NCBI GenBank assembly: GCA_023548195.1
Contig: JAJHZJ010000311.1
Coordinates: 6,860,811-6,924,810, forward strand
Direction: 5' to 3'
DNA length: 64,000 bases
From: Bettongia penicillata ogilbyi
Lineage: Eukaryota > Chordata > Mammalia > Diprotodontia > Potoroidae
In this document: positions 55,672-64,000 of the stretch, piece by piece
Position numbering within the stretch: position 1 is the stretch's first letter
Layout: every line of letters starts with the position of its first letter
Made by a program: the position numbers and the translations under genes
The notes under the pieces: generated by a model
Databases searched by the model: none
Seen by the model: only the letters and a program-made list of their open reading frames with translations
What the model was told of the DNA's origin: nothing

Positions 55672-55925
55672 AGGTCAAATCTCACCTCAGGCACTTGACA
55701 CTCACTAGCTGTGTGACCTTGGGCAAGTCACTTAACCCCAATTGCCTCATCCTAGGTCATCTCCAGTCATCCTGATGAATATCTGATCACTGGATCCAGA
55801 TAGTTCTGGAGAAGTGAGGCTGGTGACCTGCACAGCCCTCCCTCACTTAAAACAAAGTCAAGTGCATGTCATGTCGTTATTTCTCTGATGGCATGGTCTT
55901 CTTCAGCAATAAAGGACAAACACAC
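55672..55925 (+). mobile_element. tRNA-RTE composite SINE, right arm of a pair
   Basis: 'ctcacctcaggcacttgacactc', 'gtgtgaccttgggcaagtcacttaaccccaattgcctc', 'ggtcatctccagtcatcctgatgaatatctg', 'ctgcacagccctccctcactt', 'ggcatggtcttcttcagcaataaaggac'. The tRNA head is missing. Confidence 0.92.
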
Positions 55926-55951
55926 ACAGACACACAGACACACACACACCT
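55926..55951 (+). repeat. (CACA)n SINE tail
   Basis: Short cacacacagaca run ending the SINE. Confidence 0.85.
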
Positions 55952-55964
55952 AGCTGCCCACCTC

Positions 55965-56190
55965 ACCTACCATTCCTAGGTGCTGGAATGTTCCCCACCA
56001 CCACCATTGAGAGCAAGTCTACCTATCTCCTTAAGCTGCCCTGGACTTGAAAAATAAGTCACTGTGACTTCTACTTGGCTTTCCTGATCAGAATTTGTCC
56101 TGATACCTATTTCAGGTTGTTGTGGAGGAGGCATTTCAGGTGAGCTGGGCAAAATTGCTGACTCTTACTCCTCCACAAACCTGTATGTAG
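55965..56190 (-). mobile_element. Possible old L1 5' UTR
   Basis: 'aggtgctggaatgttccccaccacc', 'attgagagcaagtctacc', 'taagctgccctggacttgaaaaataag', 'ggtgagctgggcaaaattgctg', 'actcctccac' resemble a marsupial L1 5' UTR of an older subfamily, in reverse. If it belongs with 53485-55075, that element lacks ORF1 and most of ORF2. Confidence 0.4.
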
Positions 56191-56471
56191 CATACAGTGC
56201 CAAAGGGTTGTCCTCGGGAAACCACCCCTTAATCTCTTCTTCTTTTAAAGGATGCTGCCTTCTAGAATATGGGAATCAATTTCTCTGAGTCCAGTGTCTT
56301 GAGAGACCCTCTGGGTTACATGAAGATGCTCACTAGAAGCAGCAGTTAGATTGGAAAATAGTAGGCATCTGAAAAAAACAAAAAGGCATTGCTACTAGTA
56401 AGTATCAAAAAAGATATGTGGTTCATGTATATACAATTAACAAGACTGATTGACTGGGGATTGTTGCCTAG
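56191..56471. other. No gene or repeat identified
   Basis: About 280 bases before the HAL1 target site. Confidence 0.4.
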
Positions 56472-56504
56472 CATCAACAGGTTTTTTTTTTGTTTGTTTT
56501 TTTT

Positions 56505-56688
56505 CAAGTTCTAGTTTTTTTTAATTCAATATAAGATTTTCTGCCTATTCTGAGAACACCTAATGCTTATTTTCTCCCCTAATCATCCTCAGTCATCTGC
56601 TGCTGCTCTTCTCTCTGGTTTGAGTCTGGAGAATGAGTTTCCTGTGCTGTGACACCAGACTTACTCTCTTACTTGGAAAGCTCCCCTA
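56505..56688 (-). other. Apparent 3'-transduced segment of the HAL1
   Basis: On the minus strand the HAL1 3' UTR ends in a first A-rich tail (56715-56689), then about 184 bases unlike HAL1 follow, then a second A-rich tail (56504-56481) directly before the target duplication. An ATTAAA signal (56525-56520) lies 16 bases before the second tail. Confidence 0.7.
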
Positions 56689-57554
56689 TTCTTTCTTTCT
56701 TTCTTTCTTTTTTTTATATTTACTTATAATATAAATTTATTCATTTAACTTTTTACATCGATTTTCACAAAATTTTGGGTTACAAATTTTCTCTCCTTTT
56801 ATCCCCTCCCCCACCCCAATACACCGAGCATTCTAATTTTCCCTATCACCAATCTGCCCTCTCTTCTATCATCCCTCCCTTCACTTGTCCCCATCTTCTC
56901 TTTTCTCCTGTAGGACCAGATGACTTTCTATTCCCCATTAACTGTATTTCTTATTTCCTAGAAGCAAGAATAATATTCAACAGTTGTTCCTAAAACTTTG
57001 AGTTCCAAATTCTCCCCATCCCTGCATCCCCACCCATTCCCTTTGGGAAGGCAGGCAATTCAATATAGGCCATATCTGTGTAGTTTTGCAAATGACTTCG
57101 ATAATAGTCGTGTTGTGTAAGACTAACTGTATTTCCCTCCATCCTATCCTGCCCCCCGTTGTTTCTATTCTGTCTTTTGATCCTGTCCCTCCCCAAGAGT
57201 GTTGACTTCAAATTGCTCCCTCCTCCCATTGCCCTCCCTTCCATCATCCCCCCACCCTGCTTATCTCCTCCCCCACTTTCCTGTATTGTGAGATAGGTTT
57301 TCATAGCAAAATGAGTGTGCATTTTGTTCCTTCCTTTAGTCGAATGTGATGAGGGTAAACTTTATGTTTTTTTCTCATCTCTCCTCTTTTTCCCTCCACT
57401 AAAAAGTCTCCTGCTTGCTTCTTGAATGAGAGATAATTTACCCCATTCCATTTCACCCTCTCTCCTCCCACTACATTTCTCTCTCACCATTTACCTTAAT
57501 TTCTTTTAAGATATGGTCCCATCCTATTCAATTTACTCTGTGCTCTCTGTTTCT

Positions 57555-57636
57555 GTATGTGTGTGCATGTGTGTATGTGTGTGCGCACGTGTGTACATGT
57601 GTGTGTGCATGTGCGTGTGTGAATGTGTGTGTGTGG
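57555..57636 (+). repeat. (TG)n-rich tract in the HAL1 3' UTR
   Basis: Imperfect tgtgtg runs. An equivalent shorter tract is at 2738-2762 in the related L1 spacer. Confidence 0.9.
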
Positions 57637-57769
57637 TCCCACCAACTACCCAGATACTGAAAAGTTTTAAGAGTTACAAATATTGTCTTTCCATGTAGGA
57701 ATGTAAACAGTTCACCTTTCGTAAGTCCCTTATGATTTCTCTTTGCTGTTTACTTTTTCATGCTCCTTC

Positions 57770-58848
57770 TCATTCTTGTGTTTGAAAGTCAAATTTTCTT
57801 TTCAGCTCTGGTCTTTTCATCAAGAATGCTTGAAAGTCCTCTGATTCATTGAAAGACCATATTTTCCCCTGAAGGATTATACTCAGTTTTTCTGGGTAGG
57901 TGATTCTTGGTTTTAGTCCTAGTTCCTTTGACTTCTGGAATATCCTATTCCACGCCCTTCGATCCCTTAATGTAGAAGCTGCTAGATCTTGTGTTATCCT
58001 GATTGTATTTCCACAGTACTGGAATTGTTTCTTTCTAGCTGCTTGTAAGATTTTCTCTTTGACCTGGGAATTCTGGAATTTGGCCACAATGTTCCTAGGA
58101 GTTTCTCTTTTTTGGATCTCTTTCAGGTGGTGATCAATGGATTCTTTCAATACTTATTTTGCCCTCTGGTTGTAGAAGGTCAGGGCAGTTTTCCTCGATA
58201 TTTTCATGGAAGATGATATCTAGGCTCTTTTTTTAATCATGACTTTCAGGTAGTCCCATAATTTTTAAATTGTCTCTCCTGGATCTATTTTCCAGGTCAG
58301 TTGTTTTTCCCATGAGATATTTCACATTCTCTTCCATTTTTTCATTCTTTTGGTTTTGTTTGGTGATTTCTTGGTTTCTCAGAAAGTCATTAGACTCCAT
58401 CTGTTCCATTCTAATTTTGAGAGAACTATTCTCTTCAGTGAGCTTTTGAACCTCTTTTTCCATTTGGCTAATTCTGCTTTTGAAAGCACTCTTCTCCTCA
58501 TTGGCTTTTTGAACCTCTTTTGCCAATTGAGTGAGCCTATTTTTCAAGGTGTTATTTTCTTCAGCATTTTTTGGGTCTCCTTTACCAAGGTATTGACCTG
58601 TTTTTCATGCTTTTCTTGCTTCTCTCTCATTTCTCTTCTTGGTTTTTCCTCCACCTGTCTCACTTGATTTTCAAAATCCTTTTTGAGCTCTTCCATGGCC
58701 TGAGCCCATTGAGGTACAGAGGCCTTGACTTCTATGTCTTTCTCTGATGGTAAGCATTATTCCTCATCATCAGAAATGAAAGGCAGGAATACCTGTTCCC
58801 CAAGAAAGTACCCTTCTATGGTCTTATTTTTTTCCCTTTTCTGGGCAT
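57770..58848 (-). pseudogene. HAL1 ORF1 (L1 ORF1p-like), broken
   Basis: Start ATG at 58848-58846 (MPRKGK...). The N-terminal part is followed by a coiled coil of heptad-like KEVQK, EENSSLKIRMEQME repeats (58547-58300), the RRM-like segment DLENRSRRDNLKIMGLPE (about 58290-58240) and the C-terminal domain with TPRNIVAKFQNSQVKEKILQAARK (about 58100-58030), ending ...DFQTQE at 57770. About 360 codons, the usual ORF1p size. Breaks seen: a stop soon after the start region (near 58758), at least one frame change in the coiled coil, a stop right after GLPESHD (58232), and a frame change near 58145. ORF1p is the RNA-binding chaperone of L1 particles; this copy cannot make it. Confidence 0.85.
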
Positions 58849-59744
58849 TTTCCCAGCCAGTTACTTGACTTCTGAGATTCCTGTCCACCCCCGCCTAGAT
58901 CTGCCCAGCTAGTACTTGGGGTCTGAGATTCAAATGCTGCTTCCCAGCCTCAGGGCTTTTAGTGGTGGCATGGCTGCTATTCAATGTGAGCTTAAGATCT
59001 GGTGCTAAGGTGGGGGCAGGGCTGCCTCCCAGGCTCAGTTCCCTCAGGGGCTTTATGCAGAGATCTTCAGTAATGGCCCTGAGCTCCTGCCTGCTCCAGG
59101 AGTGCCTGGCTGCCGCTGCCTCTGCCACTCCCTGTGCCGCTGCCTCCCGAGGGGGCCCGAGCCACGGAGACACCCCGCTCTCCTCTTGGCCAGCACAGAA
59201 GTCTCTCTCACTGACCTGTAGCACCTGTGGGTGGAGGGACCTTCGCAGCCTCTGGAGATTTGGTCCCTGAAGCCTGCTCAGATCTGCTTCTCTGGGGCCA
59301 CGTGGCCAGGGCAGTGCAGGGGTGGGCTCTGCGTCTGGTGCGCAATGGACCTTTGGGGTTGGTTTTTCAGGGCTCTCTGGAATGGAAATATCCTCCCCTC
59401 CATTGCTGTGTGGGTTCCACTGCTCCAGAATTTGTGGGGAGTTTTTTTTACAGGAAATTTATGGGCTGTGGATTCCGGAGCTAGCATATGTGAGTCTTTC
59501 TACTCCACCATCTTGGCTCCTCCCCCCATCAACAGGTTTTTGTCTCTTTGTACATGTGCTGGGGTGCTAAGATTGCATGTCCCTTGCCTTCCTCTTACCC
59601 CTCCAGGGCTGTTCTTGTACTTCACATTTATCAGATTTGACCTTTATAAAAATGTTAGGCAGTAAGGCACACAATATGATTAGCCGGAACCTTGTAGAAT
59701 TTCTCCCCAGATGTCTTTTCAGAACAATTACTATTTGATGTATT

Positions 59745-59925
59745 TCAGAACAACAATGCCTCTGCCATCTTGTACTTGAGAAGCAGTATTTGTGTATCCA
59801 AGTATTACACCTTACATTTATCCATGTTGAAATTAATCTTATTAGATTCAGCCCAGTTCTGTAGCCTGTCAAGATCCTTTTGGATCCTGATTATCATCTA
59901 GTACATTAGCATCAAAAATTGTGTA
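59745..59925 (-). mobile_element. CR1 LINE fragment
   Basis: 'caagtattacaccttacatttatccatgttgaaattaatcttattagattcagcccagttctgtagcc' region and 'tcaagatccttttggatcctg' are reverse CR1. Confidence 0.8.
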
Positions 59926-61468
59926 ACCAATCAGAGCATCCTTTCACTCTTCACCATTTTTCAAGAGAAAGACATGGTATGGAGTATGGTAGGTAGAGCA
60001 GTGGGGACTGGAAAGAGGAGTTAGTATGCCAGCTACTTTCAAATACACTCAGCTTTTTGACCACCAAAATATATTCTGCCCATCATGAAAGGGATCACGA
60101 AGATATAAAGATTTCATTGGAACACATATATGAGAAGGTATCTTATAGTTCTTGGAAAACAGAGAAATGGGCATGATCAAGAGTAAATGTAAAGGCTGTC
60201 CAAATTGACAATGAAATTAATTCCTTCTCTGAGTAGTGCTACACAGAAGAGAGGAAGGCAAAGCATACAGTACCAAGAAATTCAGGGTCAAAAAGAAGTT
60301 GGAAATCAGGGCCCATGAAGTTGCATGAATGAAAGTTAAAAAGGAAGATGGATGATGTGTCTCAGGGAAATAAAGGTACTTTATTTGCCAAGAAGAAGAA
60401 CGTCCATCATAGTGATGTTCTATGGAAGTTTAGACCAATGATGTATTTTGCTCTAATTTTCTGTCTTAGAATGACATCTAAAACATCTATTATTAATTCC
60501 TCCAGCATGTTATTCATTTCCCTGTAATTGTCATTGTAAAAAAAAAGTAATCACCCATAATGAACATGGTTGGTTTAATAGCTTTATAGACATAGCCATT
60601 TATTCCCTCATGTTAACCTTGGCATCTATCACTGATGTCTTCTCAGAAATTGATTTCATATTAACACCATCAAAAGATAATTCATGAGCTCTAAGCATGG
60701 ATCATCAGTTTCCCAAAAGATCATGATGGAAGAGCATTGTATCAAAGAACTGTAGATGGAACCTACTTTGGGTTGGCCTGAATAGCACCCAATCTTCCAA
60801 GCATTGGGAAGGAAGGAAGGGTAAATATACTAGAGAACAAAAGAGACACCTATATTGGAGCCTTGGAATGATGTCAGCTCACTAGAAGAATTATATTTCT
60901 TGATCACTCAGTGTAATATAATTGTCTCTTAATGAGAGGAATCCACTTTCGGCTACTTTTATAGTTACTTCACGGAGGGTATGTAATTCCTGTCATAGTA
61001 TTTTATTTAAAGTGTCCATTACTGAACTATCTGGGCACCATTTATCCAGTTAAAAGAAATTCTATTGTTTCTCTGTGAGGAATTAGTGGTTCTATCCTTC
61101 TCTCTGCTTTGAAGACCTCCCCCAGCAACCTCCAGCCTAGAATGCTCAACTTGACTTGTCTTGGTTTCTTCCTCACAGTCCCACCTTTTCGTCGGAAATA
61201 CTGGAGAGTGCTGTCAGTGTAGACTTGCCAGATTTCTCAGATTCATCAAGATTCTCTCAGACTCTTTTGAGGTGCTCTCAGCATCCAGGCAAACTCTGAA
61301 GCCAACAAAGATGTGCTTTGGTTGATTCTAACATCCCTTTTCTTCTCCTTCTTTCCTCTTCCTTAATTCTTCTTTCATCTTGATTCTTCAGACAAGCTTT
61401 TATTGATAGCCTCCCCATCCCTACACTCACCCCTAAGTCTGGGAAAATAACCAGTATTAGGCATTTAT
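59926..61468. other. Unassigned 1.5 kb
   Basis: AT-rich DNA with no open frame of note and no family I recognise. It could be an old, decayed element or true single-copy sequence. Confidence 0.4.
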
Positions 61469-61723
61469 TATTGTTCAGTAGTTTTAGTCGTGTCAGACTC
61501 TCCATGACCCCTCTTAGGGTTTTCTTGGCAAAGATACTGGTGTGGCTAGCCATTTCCTTCCCCAATTCATTTTACAGATGAGGAAACTGAGACAAATAGG
61601 AGTAAAAGACTTGCACAGGGTCACACAACTACTAACTGTCTGAGGCTGGATTTGATCTCAGGAGATGAGTCTTCCTGATTCCAGGTCTAGCACTCCATCT
61701 GCTATGCTACCTAGCTCCCCAAG
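61469..61723 (-). mobile_element. Full-length tRNA-derived SINE with target-site duplication
   Basis: Reverse SINE from 'attgttcagtagttttagtcgtgtc' to the head 'tgctatgctacctagctcccc'. The flanks attaggcatttat (61456-61468) and attagtcatttat (61724-61736) are a 13-bp duplication with one change. Confidence 0.95.
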
Positions 61724-61854
61724 ATTAGTCATTTATACGTTAGTTATTATGCTTTAGCTTAAATTTGCTTATGTCTTATCTCTCCCAAGGGGATACACAT
61801 TTTAATCCTGGTCTTTAATTGGAAAAAGAAAAATTTGTTCTCTGTTAAAAAAAT

Positions 61855-61930
61855 TTCAGACAGTGGTAGAGAAATATTTGTAAATAACCATTCATCACAG
61901 AATTAGGGCGCTAGCTCTTTGATCTACACC
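61855..61930 (+). repeat. Local repeat Y, copy 1
   Basis: 'tcagacagtggtagagaaatatt', 'catcacagaattaggg' and 'gctagctctttgatct' recur at 63682-63750. Not part of a recognised element here. Confidence 0.75.
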
Positions 61931-62189
61931 AGAGGTGGGGGAGAGAAGAAGGGAACAGACAAGAAGCACTGGTTGTAGTTCACCCAGAAGCCCTCAAAAC
62001 AAACAAAACAAAATTACACTTACTTGGCTATCCTGGTTAGAGAATTACGGTAAGAAGAAAAACATATCACAGACTATTGGAACTCAAAGGGCTACTAGAG
62101 ATCATCTGATCCATCCCTAAAGGTAGAAAAATTTTCTAAATGAACAATCTTAAAAGTTTCTCCAGTCTCATAAAGCGTACCTCTCGACT

Positions 62190-62400
62190 CCTGGTGGAGG
62201 GGTGTCTCGTCTATAGGTGCAGGTGAGACATGTATTTTCAGACTTGGAAAATATGTTGATTTGCTTTGTTTGACTGGATTTATTTGTTACAAGGGAGGAT
62301 TTTACTGGAGGGGGCAAGGTCATTAAGAAATGACAGTGATGTTTAAAGAAAAGGAAAAGAAAAGAATATGATTAAAACAATATTTTTATTAAAACAATTT
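62190..62400 (+). mobile_element. Probable L1 3' UTR fragment
   Basis: 'tgatttgctttgtttgactgg', 'tatttgttacaagggagg', 'ggagggggcaaggtc', then an A-rich end, in the order of an L1 3' end. Confidence 0.45.
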
Positions 62401-62899
62401 TAAATAAATAAAAGCATAGCTTCCTCCTATCTCAAAAAGCAAAAACAAAAAGGTAAGTCTATCCAGCTTTATTCTCCCCATCCCCTAGTATGTTTCAACC
62501 AACTTTAGATTAATTTTATTTAAACTGTTCCTGTCTTCAAAGATTAATAGAGAGTTTTCTCTGGTGTCATCTGTCATTCTTGTTCCTTCTTCTCCTGTCC
62601 ATATTAAATGTCGCTTCAAGATGCCACCCCCTTGTAAATTCCCACCCTTTCAGAGGGAGAGGGGGATGGGAAAACAGACTTTAAGTCTTTCAGAGAGTAA
62701 TATTTGGATATGAGTAGATAAAGTCACATTGACCCCCACTCAGGAGCCTTCCTCCTGAAAGTACTACCTCTGGCTAGAGTGAGCTGGTAAACCTCAGAAC
62801 CCACTGGGCCTCCACTGTTTGGCATCTGAGTGACTTTTAATTCAACTCTTTGTCAAGTTAAAGATTTAAAACCTCTATAAAATTCTCTTCCTTCAGTAA
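62401..62899. other. No gene or repeat identified
   Basis: Nothing recognisable apart from an A-rich start. Confidence 0.4.
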
Positions 62900-63105
62900 G
62901 AACAGGGTATGGACAGCATCATCTTACCCCTCTCCATTCATCTTGTATTAAATTTGTGTATATGATCTCTTCCCAGTAAAGAGTAAACTCCTTGAAAGGA
63001 GTAACTGTTTAATTTTTATCTTTACATCTTCAGCACCTAGTACAGGGTCTGATGACTTAGTAGGAGCTTACTCAAGGTTTGATGAATCGAACTGAATTGA
63101 AAAAT
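62900..63105 (+). mobile_element. L2 LINE 3' terminus
   Basis: 'gtaaagagtaaactccttgaaaggag', 'tttacatcttcagcacctagtacaggg', 'tagtaggagcttactcaagg', 'tgatgaatcgaactgaattg'. Confidence 0.75.
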
Positions 63106-63279
63106 GATCAGCTCCTAAGAGAGCAAATTTATTTTTGTATGTCAGTACAAGATTTGACCAGTCTGATGAGTCTTGCAGCTGATGAGAAGAGGATGTAGTT
63201 AGGGGCATTAGAGTTGGGGAAACCTGCTGAAAAGGGGATAGTTAGTCTAGGAAGAATCCAGAAAGGATATAGGTGGGCA

Positions 63280-64000
63280 AGAGAGATATTAGACTGTCAG
63301 GAGAAGCCAGATCAACCACAAAACGTGTATTATAAGCAAGACTATACACACACCAAGTTAGAAGTGAAAAAAGCAGGGCTAGAAATAATGATCTCAGACA
63401 AAGCAAAAGTAGAACTAAGAGATAATCAGGGAAACTCCTTTTTCCTCAAAGGTACCATAGACAACGAAGTAATATAAAAAAATTCAGAACAAGTGTCTCT
63501 GATAAAAAAATCTAATTTCTCAAACATATAAGGAACTGAGTCATTTTATAAAAATGAGACCCAACTGATAAATGGTCAAAGGACATGGACAATTTTCAAA
63601 AGAAGAAATCAAAGCTATCTATAATCATATAAAAATACTCTAAATGACTATTGATCAAAGAAATGCAAATGAAAACAACTTCAGACAATGCTAGAGAAAT
63701 ATTCGTAAAGAACCTTTCACCACAGAATTAGGGAGCTAGCTCCTTGACCTGCATGAAGTACCACCTCACACTTATCAGAAATGACATAATGCTGAAGAGG
63801 ATGTGGGAAAATAGGTACCCTAATGAACTGGTGGTGGAGTTGTGGACTGGTCCAACCATTCTGGAGAACAATTTGGAACTACGCCCAAAGGGCTATTAAA
63901 CTATATACCATTTGATCCAGCAATAATACCACTCTATGTATCCCAAAGAAATCAAAGAAAAAGACTTAAATGTACAAAAGTATTCACAGCAGTTCTTTTT
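63280..64000 (+). mobile_element. Second internally deleted L1 (EN stub joined to ORF2 C-terminus), cut by window edge
   Basis: 63290-63475 encodes a decayed endonuclease segment (EVKKAGLEIMISDKAK, RDNQGNSFFLKGTIDNEV). Directly after (63476-63490) the sequence is the ORF2 C-terminal region ('gtgtctctgataaaaaaatc', 'aaggaactgagtca', 'actgataaatggtcaaaggacatgg', later 'gaagaggatgtgggaaaatagg', 'ccaaccattctggagaacaatttgg'). The join is at the same place as in 1255-3855. A 70-base foreign block (copy Y) interrupts it at 63682. Confidence 0.8.
63682..63750 (+). repeat. Local repeat Y, copy 2, inside the L1
   Basis: Between 'aatgaaaacaactt' and 'gaagtaccacctcacac', which are adjacent in intact L1 ORF2, lies a block similar to 61855-61930 (about 85% by eye). 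Confidence 0.8.

Larger units (their letters stand above)
56487..59526 (-). mobile_element. Full-length HAL1 (half-L1) retrotransposon
   Basis: In element order (minus strand): 5' UTR 59526-58849 starting ggggggaggagccaagatgg, one gene related to L1 ORF1 (58848-57770), and a 3' UTR (57769 to about 56716) that contains a (TG)n run and ends in the typical 'tttcacaaaattttgggttacaaatt' block before a T-rich (plus view) tail. There is no endonuclease or reverse transcriptase region, which defines HAL1. A 15-bp duplication catcaacaggttttt flanks it (56472-56486 and 59527-59541), and the plus-strand primer end ...ggttttt fits L1 endonuclease cleavage. About 3.04 kb including an extra tail segment. 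Confidence 0.9.

Noticed and set aside
58962..59665. Several plus-strand open frames of 80-144 residues
   Set aside because: They lie antisense in the GC-richer HAL1 5' UTR; openness reflects base composition.

Overview
This window is mammalian nuclear DNA made almost entirely of interspersed repeats, and the repeat set points to a marsupial. The evidence is: tRNA-derived SINEs with the head gggcagctaggtgg...agtggatagag; SINEs whose 3' half is a RTE-type LINE tail; L1 and half-L1 (HAL1) elements whose 5' ends read ggaggagccaagatgg; many old L2, CR1 and MIR copies; and hAT MITEs. I cannot name the species. I found no complete protein-coding gene, no functional RNA gene and no CRISPR array. The longest open frames lie in microsatellites, a minisatellite or broken LINE genes.

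Layout. 1-4,250: L1 pieces, including an internally deleted L1 whose endonuclease remnant is joined directly to the ORF2 C-terminus. 4,250-9,930: mostly unassigned DNA, an L1 3' end and a long GAAA/GGAA tract. 9,935-12,500: L2 and MIR copies. 12,490-14,690: an inverted duplication whose loop holds a 7SL RNA pseudogene. 15,060-16,690: a CR1 copy split by a SINE. 17,850-23,000: RTE, L1, L2 and microsatellites. 25,300-30,470: MIRs, hAT MITEs and a three-level nest (L1 in hAT in MIR). 31,800-34,620: L2 and old L1. 35,000-39,640: one long minus-strand L2 copy cut by five later insertions. 39,830-47,090: the least repeat-dense part, with hAT MITEs carrying clean 8-bp target duplications and one promoter-like TATA plus splice-donor arrangement. 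47,730-48,700: an (AAAAT)n tract and a 71-bp minisatellite with higher-order structure. 50,350-52,760: an L2 holding a 3'-truncated L1 5' end, then a MIR holding a solo LTR. 53,320-56,190: a minus-strand L1 interrupted by MIR and RTE insertions, and a head-to-head SINE pair. 56,472-59,541: a full-length HAL1 with a 15-bp target duplication and an apparent 3' transduction. 59,930-61,470: unassigned. 62,900-64,000: L2, then a second internally deleted L1 running off the window.

Nothing here works together as a pathway. The biology is retrotransposition: L1-type target-primed insertion with its errors (3' truncation, transduction, internal deletion), hAT cut-and-paste relics, one retroviral LTR and local duplication. 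Family names are from recognition of consensus features, and boundaries are approximate unless a target-site duplication is quoted.
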